Source: a virus
Length of the DNA: 54,814 nucleotides
Reading direction: 5' to 3' (one strand)
IMG/VR virus record: IMGVR_UViG_3300033146_000595
Coordinates: 1 to 54,814 of that record
A program made the translations under genes and the position numbers. The stretch's first letter is position 1, and every line of letters starts with the position of its first letter. Positions 39,403-49,869 of this stretch are shown here, one piece after another. Under the pieces are notes generated by a model. The model saw only the letters and a list, made by a program, of their open reading frames with translations, ran no database searches and had not been told where the DNA came from.

Positions 39403-42400
39403 GTAAGTTCGTGGATGAACGCGTCGTTGAGATGTCGTTTGAAAATAAAAAATTTGAGAAAAATGTAAAAACCAGTATGGGTACAATTGACGAACTTAAA
39501 AATAGTTTGGACTTCTCTGGGGCAGCGAATACAATAAACGAACAATTAAATGGGGTAAACGCCAATGGATTAACGTCTGCTATTATGAGCGTTAAACAAG
39601 GTTTTACAGCATTTGAAGTATCTTCTATAACTGCTATAGCCAACATCACCAATAGATTAATAGATATGGGTATAAGTATGGTGAAAGTATTAAGTACCGA
39701 TAACATTGGAGAAGGTTGGACCAAATTCGGTCAAATAGCAATTAGTGAAGCAACATTATTAGCACAAGGGATAGAAACATACGATGGTGAAATTACCGAT
39801 ATACTAGCGAAATTAACTTGGTACGCGGATGAGACATCGTATTCATTAACTGATATGGTTGATAACATGTCTAAGTTCACCGCTTCTGGTAGAACACTGG
39901 ATGAATCAGCAAATGCGATGATGGGTATTGCGAACTGGGCGGCGTTAGCTGGTCAAAATTCACAAAAAGCAAGCACCGCAATGTATCAATTATCTCAAGC
40001 ATTGGGTAAAGGTTCTGTTAGATGGGCCGATTATAGATCTATAGTTAATGCTAATATGGATATGAAAGAGTTTAGAAAAAAAGCATTGGAAACGGGTGTA
40101 TTATTAGGAGAGTTAACTCAAGACGTAGATGGTATGTACACATCAATGGATGGTAGAACATTCGGTGCAGATCAATTCACAGATTCATTAACCTCGCAAT
40201 GGTTCACATCAGATGTATTATTAAGGGTTCTTAATGAGTATGCAGATGGTGCTAATAAAATTTACGAATTAATACAACAAGATGATGATATAAACACCGC
40301 AACAGACGCTATAAAAAAATATGGGGACACTATAGACGCGTTTTCATTAAAAGCTTTCTTAGCGGCACAAGAAGCAAGAACGTTCAGAGATACAATAATG
40401 GCCGTACAGGATGCAGTATCATCTGGGTATATGATGATCTTCACTCAAATGTTTGGTAATGTTGCTGAGGCGAAAGTGTTATGGACAAACCTAGCGAATG
40501 AGTTGTATAATGTTTTTACAAAAGGTATATGGAAAAAAATAGACGTTTTATCTTTATGGGCCGATCTCGGTGGTAGAGATGATTTGTTTGCAAGTACAGA
40601 AGATAATACTGGCGCTTTTTGGAATTTGTTTAATGCTATGGTGGCCATAAAAGATTTAATAGCAGGCGCGTGGCGTGATGTATTTGGGTTATCAGACTTA
40701 GAAGACTATGATGACCAAGTAGTGGACATCGCTCATCAACTAAAGAGATTAACTGAAAGAATTAAAGAATTTACAAGCTGGTTATTCTTGAATAAAAAAG
40801 CAACCGAAGATGTAACTAATATATTTAGAGGGTTATTTTCAGTATTTAAAATCATAGGTAAAGTAGTAATCGCGGTGGCTAAAGGATTTGCACCATTACT
40901 TGCTGTATTTGGAGTATTGGGTGGTCAGACAGATGTATTAGGTTTCTTAGGTGATTTAGGATATCAGTTATACATGTTTGCTGAAAGCGACGCACCATTC
41001 GATGCTATAACAGCATCCATCACAAGATTTTTTGATTATTTGATAAGTACTTACAAAGATGTAAAAAACTATTTCGATTTATTGAATAGTGATAATAAAT
41101 GGGCTAAATTAGCTGGTCGAAGTATCGAGCAATTGACACCTTTGGCACAATTTTTAATTCCAATAATTATAAATCTTACAACAGCCTTTAATTGGCTTAA
41201 AGATAAGTTGGTAAACAATGTTTATCCAGCGTTATTAAAAATTGGAGGATTCTTCGTATGGTTTGGGCCAGCGATATGGGATGTAATGAAAAAAACAGGA
41301 GCGCTTATATCTCAATGGATAAACTGGATTCAAACGAATGAAAAAATTCAAAATGGTTTTATAAAACTCAAAGAAGTATTGGCGGACATAGGCGCCGCGT
41401 TCTTAATAGCGTATGAAGCTGTTAAAAAATTCTTTGAATCATTCAGTAAGAAAGATACTCAGGAGTTTGAGGCTGTTCCGGAAAATGTAGAAAAATCACT
41501 AACGCCTTTACAAAATTTCATAAAAGGCCTAGTGACATTATTGGAAGGTTTTTGGGCCGTGTTAAAAGCGGTTGCATCAACAGTAGGGGAAATCTTTTTC
41601 TATATAGGTAATGTGTTAAGTGTTATCGGAACTAAATTAAAAGAAATATTTACTGGTTCAGATGGAGCTTTAAACTTTGCGAAAATATTTAACATGACCT
41701 TTTGGGCTGCTGTTATACTTGGCATATATAGATTCGCAGATATGTTAAGATCAGTAACCGCGGTATTTAGAGATGCGTTTGATTCAATGTTTGACTACTT
41801 TAATTCTAAAGCGTTAGAACAATATATGAACACTATAAGAAACATGGCTATTAGTATACTAATGATGGTTGGAGCATTGTTAATATTGGCATCCATGGAT
41901 GCAGCAGCTCTTAAAAAGAGTATGATAGCAATGACAGCACTTGTTAGTTTTATAGTTGGTGCTATATGGCTTATGAAAACACTTGCTGCGGTGACTAGCT
42001 CAGTGAGTAAATCAGGGAGTTTATTTAAAGGAATTAAGGATATAAAAAGTGAATATTACAACCTATACGGGGTTGCAGCAGCGTTTATGGCAATAGGCGC
42101 CGCTATATTATTATTAACATTCTCATTGAAGATGATATCAAACATGGAGCCAGTGGCGATATTAAAAGGGTTGGCTGTTATAGCATTAATGTTAGTAATG
42201 ATAATTAGTGTTATGAAATTAGTGGCTGAAAAAAAAGATGATGAAAGAGCTGTTAATAAAACAGTTAAATCAATGGTTAAAGTGGCATTAGCGATAGCGT
42301 TACTAGTGAGACCGTTGAAAATAATTGGTAACATTGATTCAGAAACTAGTAAAAGAGGATTAATCAATATAGGTGTGTTAATGGGTATATTAGCATTATA

Positions 42401-45272
42401 TTCTAGATTTTCAAAGTCGATAAGTAAGTCCGAAAGGGCAATACACTCATCTATAGCAATGGCGGTGGCATTAACTATACTATTAATTCCATTAAATGTT
42501 ATAGGAAATATGGCGGATGAAACCATAATAAGAGCATTGACAACGATGCTTGGGGTATTTTTGGTATTGGTGCTTATTAATAAGGTATTGGATAAACAAT
42601 TAACAAAAGCTAGAATGCAAAATATGGCAACAATGATGTGGTCGTTAATACCGTTTGCAATTGGTATGACGTTATTTGCTGGAGCATTGCTTGCACTAGG
42701 TAGTCTTCGTATGACTACGGTTGGAAAAGCTCTTTTAACAATGGTTGGTATATTCGGAATATTAGTGATAGTAAATAAAGTACTAACGAATAAATTAACA
42801 AAACCAAGAATGAAAAATATGACTAGAATGATGTTCATGCTTTATCCAATGGCTGGTGCTATGATGGCGTTCACATTCGTATTATTGGGATTGGGCAGCA
42901 TACCTTTGGTCAAACTAGCAAAGAGTTTGGGTACAATGGCTGCCATATTCGGAATGATAGTTGTAATTAATAAGGTTTCAAAGAATCAATTAACAAAACC
43001 AAGAATGAAAAATATGACTAGAATGATGTTCGCATTGATGCCGATGGCTGTTGGTATGGCCGCACTTGGGGTATCACTTGCGTTTTTAGGAAGTATGAAA
43101 TGGGAAACAATAATAAAAGGATTAGGATTATTCACATCAATGTTAGTGTTATTAGGGGCTATGTCTTATGTGGCAAATTATTTTGGCGCTACATTAGCAT
43201 TAGCGGCTCTAGGGTTTTCATTAGTGCCATTAGCATATGGTATCATGGCAATTACCGCGGCAGTAACAGCGGTTGGTTTGTTACCATTCGAGGCTATTAA
43301 AAAAGGATTGCTATCAATAGCGGCCATATTCGTAGTACTAACGGTATTAGGATACATAATACAACCAGTGGTACCGGCGTTATTAGGTGTGGCAGCGACA
43401 TTCTTTTTATTTGCAGCAGCAATGGGTATATTAGCGGCATCGTTAGCGGCTGTGGTAACAGTTGTATCAGTGTCTGGTATTGCATTTGCCGGAGCATTAT
43501 TAGCAATGGCTGCAGCTACATTAGCAGCAGTTCCAATGTTTATGGCGGCTTTATGGGTATTCGTAGAGGGATTGGCGTTAATAATAAAAAAAGCGATACC
43601 TTTAATCATAGATAATATTGTATTATTCTTCACGAAGATTTTAATAGCATTCGTCACGGTAATACCATTACTAATAGAAACACTAGTGACTCTAACAAGA
43701 GCTATAACCACCGCAATGGTGGATGTATTTCCAGAAGTGGTAACAGCATTGTTAACGTTAATGGACATTCTGTTTACAGCGCTTTATCAAAAACTTCCGG
43801 CATTAGTGTCAACATGGATAGATTATTTTATTGCTATGATGGAAATGATAACAACAAGGATACCAGACATAGAACCATCGATTAGTAAATTTATGGTGGC
43901 GTTTGTTAAAGCTATGGTAGACCATACCATAACAATGTTACCAGTACTTATTGATGCGGGTTATGATTTGATATTAGCCTTATTAGAAGGTATAGGAAAT
44001 GCTGTAGTAGAAAAAGCACCCGAGTTTAGAAAAGCAGTAGATGTATTCTGCTCCCAAATCTGGGAAGGCATGAAATCATTCTTTAAAATCGGCGAGGCAG
44101 CTACGAAGATGGGCGAATTAGTAGGATTTTTAATAGGTGGACTGAAGGCAAGTTTTAATGGCGGGACCGTAGGACTCGCGTTATACATTGCTGAATGGGC
44201 CGCGGATGTATTTGAACCATTAATAACAGAAGCTAAAACAGCAGGAAAAGATTTAGTAAACAAAATCAAAGATGGTATTAGCGACGCTTGGGAATCAAAT
44301 AAATCGTGGTTCTCAGAAAAAGCCGACAAATTACTGTTAGCATTTAAATTTACAACACTCATATTAAAAGCTGTTGGTAAAAACTTCTTAGATAACATTA
44401 AAGAAGGGGCCAGTGATGCTTGGGAGGTAGTTAACACCTGGTTCTCAGAAAAAGCGGCGGCTATTTTATTACTATTTAGCGCATTATCATCAAAGTTTAA
44501 AACACAAGGTGAGGATATGTTATATAATTTAAAATTAGGAGCGATTATTGGATGGATTGCGGTCAATGTGTGGTTTACCAATAAAGTGGCAGCTATCGGA
44601 GAATTCTTTGGAATTGATACGTTAAAACAAGCTGGTATAGATATAATGAAAGGTTTAGCCCAAGGAGTTATAGAGGGTTGGAATGCAATACCAGAATTAG
44701 TAGCAGAACTTGGTGATGGATTTGTTACCTTATGGAATGATATGTGGGGTATAGAATCACCATCGAAAGTGTTTGCTGAAATTGGTAAATATGTAGATTT
44801 AGGTCTTGCTAAAGGTATATCGGATAATACTGACGCCATTCATAAAGCAACTAGAGAAGTGGGCGATGAAGCATCCGATGGTTTAGAAAGTTCTGGATTA
44901 TCAAAAGTATTACAAGATCTAAACAAATCATTAGAAGCGGACTTCGAAAACGAGGTTGTTATACGCCCGGTCATGGATCTTTCAGAAATTCAAAATGGAA
45001 AAAATATGCTACTTAGCATGATGAAAGAGTTTGATGGATATGGTATAGCGGGATCAAATAGTATAGCAGGGTCCGCGAGAGATCAAATAAACAAAGTTGT
45101 AGCGGCGAACAGATCTAATAATCCGAGCTCAACCGTAGAAGGAAATGATACATCGGGTACGATAAACAATACATTTAATATTCAAGGGTCTAACCCTAAA
45201 GAAATAGCAGCAGAAGTTTCAAAAGTATTACAAATACAAGTGAATAGGAGAAATGCTAAATGGGCACTTTAA
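39399..45272 (+). CDS. Tape measure protein
   Basis: Start ATG 39399 with AAGGAG; the longer frame from 39378 lies inside the previous gene. A 1957-residue protein: N-terminal SMGTIDELKNSLDFSGAA, a TYDGEITDILAKLTWYADET/SRAMGKGSVRW-like region (here LGKGSVRWADYRS), long hydrophobic repeats (about residues 800-1450), and a C-terminal WGIESPSKVFAEIGKYVDLG. Three 65-residue repeats centre on LTKPRMKNMTRMMF (about residues 1065-1280). It sets tail length and is threaded in the tube; no peptidase domain is seen. Confidence 0.92.
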   Translation: MSKFVDERVVEMSFENKKFEKNVKTSMGTIDELKNSLDFSGAANTINEQLNGVNANGLTSAIMSVKQGFTAFEVSSITAIANITNRLIDMGISMVKVLSTDNIGEGWTKFGQIAISEATLLAQGIETYDGEITDILAKLTWYADETSYSLTDMVDNMSKFTASGRTLDESANAMMGIANWAALAGQNSQKASTAMYQLSQALGKGSVRWADYRSIVNANMDMKEFRKKALETGVLLGELTQDVDGMYTSMDGRTFGADQFTDSLTSQWFTSDVLLRVLNEYADGANKIYELIQQDDDINTATDAIKKYGDTIDAFSLKAFLAAQEARTFRDTIMAVQDAVSSGYMMIFTQMFGNVAEAKVLWTNLANELYNVFTKGIWKKIDVLSLWADLGGRDDLFASTEDNTGAFWNLFNAMVAIKDLIAGAWRDVFGLSDLEDYDDQVVDIAHQLKRLTERIKEFTSWLFLNKKATEDVTNIFRGLFSVFKIIGKVVIAVAKGFAPLLAVFGVLGGQTDVLGFLGDLGYQLYMFAESDAPFDAITASITRFFDYLISTYKDVKNYFDLLNSDNKWAKLAGRSIEQLTPLAQFLIPIIINLTTAFNWLKDKLVNNVYPALLKIGGFFVWFGPAIWDVMKKTGALISQWINWIQTNEKIQNGFIKLKEVLADIGAAFLIAYEAVKKFFESFSKKDTQEFEAVPENVEKSLTPLQNFIKGLVTLLEGFWAVLKAVASTVGEIFFYIGNVLSVIGTKLKEIFTGSDGALNFAKIFNMTFWAAVILGIYRFADMLRSVTAVFRDAFDSMFDYFNSKALEQYMNTIRNMAISILMMVGALLILASMDAAALKKSMIAMTALVSFIVGAIWLMKTLAAVTSSVSKSGSLFKGIKDIKSEYYNLYGVAAAFMAIGAAILLLTFSLKMISNMEPVAILKGLAVIALMLVMIISVMKLVAEKKDDERAVNKTVKSMVKVALAIALLVRPLKIIGNIDSETSKRGLINIGVLMGILALYSRFSKSISKSERAIHSSIAMAVALTILLIPLNVIGNMADETIIRALTTMLGVFLVLVLINKVLDKQLTKARMQNMATMMWSLIPFAIGMTLFAGALLALGSLRMTTVGKALLTMVGIFGILVIVNKVLTNKLTKPRMKNMTRMMFMLYPMAGAMMAFTFVLLGLGSIPLVKLAKSLGTMAAIFGMIVVINKVSKNQLTKPRMKNMTRMMFALMPMAVGMAALGVSLAFLGSMKWETIIKGLGLFTSMLVLLGAMSYVANYFGATLALAALGFSLVPLAYGIMAITAAVTAVGLLPFEAIKKGLLSIAAIFVVLTVLGYIIQPVVPALLGVAATFFLFAAAMGILAASLAAVVTVVSVSGIAFAGALLAMAAATLAAVPMFMAALWVFVEGLALIIKKAIPLIIDNIVLFFTKILIAFVTVIPLLIETLVTLTRAITTAMVDVFPEVVTALLTLMDILFTALYQKLPALVSTWIDYFIAMMEMITTRIPDIEPSISKFMVAFVKAMVDHTITMLPVLIDAGYDLILALLEGIGNAVVEKAPEFRKAVDVFCSQIWEGMKSFFKIGEAATKMGELVGFLIGGLKASFNGGTVGLALYIAEWAADVFEPLITEAKTAGKDLVNKIKDGISDAWESNKSWFSEKADKLLLAFKFTTLILKAVGKNFLDNIKEGASDAWEVVNTWFSEKAAAILLLFSALSSKFKTQGEDMLYNLKLGAIIGWIAVNVWFTNKVAAIGEFFGIDTLKQAGIDIMKGLAQGVIEGWNAIPELVAELGDGFVTLWNDMWGIESPSKVFAEIGKYVDLGLAKGISDNTDAIHKATREVGDEASDGLESSGLSKVLQDLNKSLEADFENEVVIRPVMDLSEIQNGKNMLLSMMKEFDGYGIAGSNSIAGSARDQINKVVAANRSNNPSSTVEGNDTSGTINNTFNIQGSNPKEIAAEVSKVLQIQVNRRNAKWAL
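42598..43031 (+). repeat. 65-codon internal repeats in tape measure gene
   Basis: A block starting AATTAACAAAA recurs at exact 195-base steps (42598, 42793, 42988). The last two are identical for 44 bases (42793-42836 and 42988-43031); the first is diverged. Tandem duplication with later drift. Confidence 0.75.
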
Positions 45273-46033
45273 AGTTTAATGGTGTAACCATTCTCGATAA
45301 TGATTCGACATTTACCGAACCTAAAATTGAAGGGGTTGTGATACAAACCCCTCCTCTTTATGAGTTTCCAGCAAAAAGGGTAAGTACGATTCAGATTCAG
45401 GGTCGAAATGGTGATATAATCATGGATAAAAATTCTTATGAGAATGTTTTAAGATCTTATAATATTGCATCTGTGTTTAGAGCAGGTGAAACGTTCGTAT
45501 CAAGAGCGCGTGAGCTAGTAGACTGGTTAACATCGACTAATGGATATGCCAGACTTGAAGATTCATATGAGCCTCTTTACTTTCGACTAGCGATGTATAG
45601 AGCAGGGGGGAGATTTCCAAATTACTTTGATAAAGCGACAGCTATCAAGATTGATTTTGAGTGTAAACCACAAAGATTTTTAATAACTGGAGAAACACCA
45701 GAGGACTTGGACGATGCTACATGGGTAAATATAGTAAACACTACTAATTATGTAGCGTTACCAGAGATAACTATAAATGGTGAAGATGTTAAATTAGAGT
45801 TTTCCGATACAGAAGACGGTACTATTATTTCGGACATTACTATACAAGGAGAGGTCGTTAATGGCGTGATTGATTCGGAATTACAAGACAGTTATGACGA
45901 CACGGAATACCTCAATAATAGGACAATTATGACTAATGGTTTTCCTAAACTATATCCTGGTGATAACTGGGTTAGGGTTACCTCAACAGTGTTTGCATCA
46001 GCTGTAATTAAACCTAGGACGTGGGTGTTATAA
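45260..46033 (+). CDS. Distal tail protein (Dit)
   Basis: A 257-residue protein with TPPLYEFPAKRVSTIQIQGRNG near the N-terminus and AIKIDFECKPQRFLITGE at the domain boundary, both typical of Dit. Dit forms the hexameric hub joining tube to baseplate and fibres. AGGAGA lies inside the tape measure end (13-base overlap). Confidence 0.85.
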   Translation: MGTLKFNGVTILDNDSTFTEPKIEGVVIQTPPLYEFPAKRVSTIQIQGRNGDIIMDKNSYENVLRSYNIASVFRAGETFVSRARELVDWLTSTNGYARLEDSYEPLYFRLAMYRAGGRFPNYFDKATAIKIDFECKPQRFLITGETPEDLDDATWVNIVNTTNYVALPEITINGEDVKLEFSDTEDGTIISDITIQGEVVNGVIDSELQDSYDDTEYLNNRTIMTNGFPKLYPGDNWVRVTSTVFASAVIKPRTWVL

Positions 46034-49000
46034 TGATTAGAATATATGATAGTCAAGCACGAGATTTTAGCCACAATGGATTAGGAAGTCTTGATGAGGC
46101 ATTATCCGCTGTTGTTGGTGAGGAATTAAACGGCTCTTATGAAATGGAGATGGAGTATCCCATAAGTGGACGACACTTTGATAAGATACAATTACGAAAT
46201 ATTATATTCTGTAAACCAAATCCACATAATAGCGAACAACCTTTTAGAATCTATTCGATAACCAAACCATTAAATGGTGTTGTTGTAATAAGCGCGGAAC
46301 ATATTTCCTATGACACTAGTGGGGTAATAATATTACCAAAAAGAAAAACAACAACCAACACGTATATTAGGGATGGTGTAGAACCATCACACGCTGCGGA
46401 TTGGTTGTCGTTATCAGAAGGTGGTGTCGCGTTAACACCAGATAGTGAATTGATTTACATTATAAAAACGGCGAATGATTACGAGAATCTTTTATATATA
46501 TGGGATTCAGAAGGACCATTCTACACAAGAGTCGACGACTCAGTATTACATGAAATACATTCGTATGGTGTTAAAGATCATAAGGATGATAAAGATGGGT
46601 ATTTTTTAGAAACAATATTAACCGAGATTAATAATTCCGGTGCGTTACAGTCTAGAAATTATTTCGAGTTAGAGGCCCACGAATCAAAAGAAGCTGATTT
46701 TAAAGAAGAAGGGTATTCGATACCAATGCCAATGAGTCTAAGGGCTATGCTTGGCGGTAGTGATGCGTCTCTATTAACAGTATTTGAAGGCGAGTTTATA
46801 TTTGATAAATTTCTTATCACTCTTACCGAAAAAAGAGGAATTAATAGGGGTATAACAATTCGTCATGGTAAAAACTTGACGGAAATGGAACAAGAATCGG
46901 ATGGATCAAATTTATTCACAGGAGTATTCCCATTCTATTCTAAAAATTATACGGAAACACGCACGTCGATGGATCTTATATATCAACCTTGTTATATAAG
47001 AGAGGGTGTAAATCCTTTAAGGGGTGATTGGTTATCAACTAAAACGATAGATCCGGCTAATGGGATTGGTGGGATAGCAATACCACCGGTCGTAGAGACA
47101 ATATCGGTTATAATAGGAGAGTTTAATACTGTCATTGAGAAATTAGTAGCGATGCAAATAAAAACGCCGGGTGAATATTTAGATAAAATATATGCGTATA
47201 AAGAAAGTACACTGGCTAATGATTTAGTAGTGTTGGCATACGTTAAGGAAAAAGAGACGATCATCGTTGAAACCATAATTGAAGAAGAGACGATCGAGAC
47301 GAGTGTTGAAATTCCTTTATCATTAACTTCGGACGCCGATTTATTAGTGGATATAGATCCTGACTATGGTATTATTTATCTTATTAAAACTGATACGCCG
47401 GGATTATATAACAATAAATACATATATGAAAATGTAGATGGTGTTGACAAATTTGTAAAGTATGATGATGATGGTTTTTATATCGAATGTACTGATATTA
47501 ATACATTGAATGATGAACAACAAGAAGCGTTGCCATCGATATTACCACCTTGGAAAATTAAATATAGTCCATTAACAACACCTAAATGGACTGAAGACAC
47601 TGAAGACGATGGTGGCATTAGAGTAGTAAGACCGCTGAGACCAAACATTGGGACAGTGAGCGTTGATAAGTTTGTATATTTGGATTTATTATCCCCAGAA
47701 ATATTTGTACCAGAACCAGAGTCAACTTCGATATTGGAAGATGGTATAATATACGTTAATCAAACTTTAAAAGATTTACCGGTACAACGAATATTACCAT
47801 TAGATTTAACCTCGGTGTTAGATGCGATAGGTGGATTAACACCAGAGCAGATGACACAAACACATCTGTTTAATAAGGTGGAGAAGCATATGGAGGATAA
47901 TGATTACACGAGCATAAAGGAATCTATAGATATTTCATTCCTTAAATTATCAGGGAGCCCAGAATACGAACACTTAAAAGAATTAGAGGTCGTGGAGCTT
48001 GGTGATGAGGTAACGGTTATTTATGAGAAACTTGGAGTGGATACCATACATCGTGTAATATCTACAGAGTATAATGTTTTATCTGACGAGTATACAGAGA
48101 TAGAACTTGGTGATAAGAAAGAGAAAATAACGAATACCATCGTTACCACAGGAGATAATCTATCAAGTTTGAAGAATGATGTGGATTATGCGAGTAAGGA
48201 ATACATCACAAAACTCGTTGCCGATAACGCTCAAATAATAAATGTAGAGATACAAAATGCAATGATACAGAATTTAGAAGCAGTAAGCGCCGATATTTCT
48301 GGGTCGTTGAAAGCATCTATCGCTACAATAGATGCATTAATAGCAAGGTTATTTACAACCGATTATGCGGAAGTAGCGAAAGCATTAATAGCAGGAACCG
48401 TTAGAGTAAAAGGTGATTTGACACTGGATAGTGGATCAATAACCATAAACAGAACAATAGTGGGAGCTCCAATAAACGTTTATGTGTTAGACGGAGCTGA
48501 TTTATACGGATTGAATTGGTTATCAGAAGATAATATAGATCCAATAGATGTTATGGTAATCGAAACCGGAACTGTTTTCAAGGTGGTGTCCGAGGGTTTA
48601 TGGCTTGATAAATGTTATAAATGGAATGCCATACTTGGGTATTATGTGTTAGTTAGTACGTATGTGTTTTCTGTAGATAGAGATGGTAATGTTATAGCTA
48701 ACAATTTAATAATTACCGGAGGTTCTTTGGATATAGGCGATAATTTCAGAGTTACAAACGAGGGTATTTTAACAGCAAGAGGAGTAAAAGTAATCGATGG
48801 AGAAATATCGATAACCGCGGACGGTGTAGAGAGATTCGCCGTTAGTAAAAGTGGAGGGGTTAAGGCCTCGTCAATGATCGTTGATAATTTATATGCCGAT
48901 AACATATTCCCCACCAAGGTAAAGGCGAAGGATGTTATAACCGATAGGTTATATTTGAGCGCTGATAAAAAAGTATATATGGAAAGAGTAACTGGTGATA

Positions 49001-49470
49001 ATTTCGTAGAACAGACTGTGACACTAACGGGAGATCTGTTTGGTGTTGAGTTGTTGGAGGACAATATCACTTGGCATGGTTATATGAGAGCAGAGGCGTC
49101 GGTGCCGGTGTTTGAGGATAAATTATGTGAAATCGTATTAATGTATACAAATGGGGTTGGTGATATTGACTTCATGCTTAGGTCAGTCACAATATCCAAA
49201 GGAAGTACTCTTAGTAACACAGAAGAATTTTCTATAATAGCACCTCTACCATTGGGTGGAATTGTGAGAGCAAATACAGTCCCAACGTCATATGATGAAA
49301 CAAAAATAGATGGAGAAGTCTACAGCATCATCATTAATGCGAATGGTACGGAATACGATATAATAACCGGTATAGAAGCGGCCGTAAGTCCACTCGATAT
49401 ACCAGTTCAAGAAGACGAACCAGACCTAGAAGAGTATGAAGGCAATATATGGTTTAGAGTAGAAACTTAA
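46033..49470 (+). CDS. Tail-associated protein (Tal, endopeptidase-tail type)
   Basis: Start ATG 46033, overlapping the Dit stop by one base. A 1145-residue protein. The N-terminal about 380 residues match the phage tail endopeptidase-tail family (MIRIYDSQARDF, GEELNGSYEMEMEYP, AEHISYDTSGV). A repeat-poor middle and a helical bundle (about 700-790) follow. The C-terminal part is a beta-helix-like fibre (SVDRDGNVIANNLIITGG, FRVTNEGILTARGV). It caps the tail tip; whether it keeps catalytic activity cannot be judged. Confidence 0.85.
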   Translation: MIRIYDSQARDFSHNGLGSLDEALSAVVGEELNGSYEMEMEYPISGRHFDKIQLRNIIFCKPNPHNSEQPFRIYSITKPLNGVVVISAEHISYDTSGVIILPKRKTTTNTYIRDGVEPSHAADWLSLSEGGVALTPDSELIYIIKTANDYENLLYIWDSEGPFYTRVDDSVLHEIHSYGVKDHKDDKDGYFLETILTEINNSGALQSRNYFELEAHESKEADFKEEGYSIPMPMSLRAMLGGSDASLLTVFEGEFIFDKFLITLTEKRGINRGITIRHGKNLTEMEQESDGSNLFTGVFPFYSKNYTETRTSMDLIYQPCYIREGVNPLRGDWLSTKTIDPANGIGGIAIPPVVETISVIIGEFNTVIEKLVAMQIKTPGEYLDKIYAYKESTLANDLVVLAYVKEKETIIVETIIEEETIETSVEIPLSLTSDADLLVDIDPDYGIIYLIKTDTPGLYNNKYIYENVDGVDKFVKYDDDGFYIECTDINTLNDEQQEALPSILPPWKIKYSPLTTPKWTEDTEDDGGIRVVRPLRPNIGTVSVDKFVYLDLLSPEIFVPEPESTSILEDGIIYVNQTLKDLPVQRILPLDLTSVLDAIGGLTPEQMTQTHLFNKVEKHMEDNDYTSIKESIDISFLKLSGSPEYEHLKELEVVELGDEVTVIYEKLGVDTIHRVISTEYNVLSDEYTEIELGDKKEKITNTIVTTGDNLSSLKNDVDYASKEYITKLVADNAQIINVEIQNAMIQNLEAVSADISGSLKASIATIDALIARLFTTDYAEVAKALIAGTVRVKGDLTLDSGSITINRTIVGAPINVYVLDGADLYGLNWLSEDNIDPIDVMVIETGTVFKVVSEGLWLDKCYKWNAILGYYVLVSTYVFSVDRDGNVIANNLIITGGSLDIGDNFRVTNEGILTARGVKVIDGEISITADGVERFAVSKSGGVKASSMIVDNLYADNIFPTKVKAKDVITDRLYLSADKKVYMERVTGDNFVEQTVTLTGDLFGVELLEDNITWHGYMRAEASVPVFEDKLCEIVLMYTNGVGDIDFMLRSVTISKGSTLSNTEEFSIIAPLPLGGIVRANTVPTSYDETKIDGEVYSIIINANGTEYDIITGIEAAVSPLDIPVQEDEPDLEEYEGNIWFRVET

Positions 49471-49493
49471 AAACAAAAAAGGAGAATTTAGAA

Positions 49494-49856
49494 ATGAAAT
49501 CGAAATTAGAATTTAAAAAAATGAGCAAGGACGAATTAATAGAACTATGTCACCGTGATCAATGCTTACAATCAACTATCGAGGATAAGGATAAAGAGAT
49601 CACTAAAATTAAAAACGCAGAAGCGATTAAATTTGAAAAAGAAAAAAGAACCATCGTAACAGCTGCAGAAAAAGAAAAAGAGGGACTAATAAGTCAAATG
49701 GGTTATATTGAGCATAAATCTCATATATATTTGGAGCTTGCGGAGAAAGCAATGAGTCGATATAAATCGCTTATAAAAGTACTTGAGGGATTAACCGATA
49801 CAGCAGCGGAGTTATTGGAATATTCAGAAATAATACTAGATACAAATAAAAAATGA
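49494..49856 (+). CDS. Coiled-coil tail-region protein, 120 aa
   Basis: A Lys/Glu-rich helical protein (about residues 25-75 coiled coil) with AAAGGAGA. It lies between Tal and the fibre genes. Perhaps a fibre chaperone or trimerisation protein; inferred from composition and position only. Confidence 0.55.
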   Translation: MKSKLEFKKMSKDELIELCHRDQCLQSTIEDKDKEITKIKNAEAIKFEKEKRTIVTAAEKEKEGLISQMGYIEHKSHIYLELAEKAMSRYKSLIKVLEGLTDTAAELLEYSEIILDTNKK

Positions 49857-49869
49857 AGGAGTGATTTAA

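Noticed and set aside
42056-42838. A 260-codon minus-strand frame and similar long minus-strand frames within the tape measure gene
   Set aside because: These are shadows of the low-complexity hydrophobic tape measure sequence. They lack SD sites, and no other minus-strand gene is supported.
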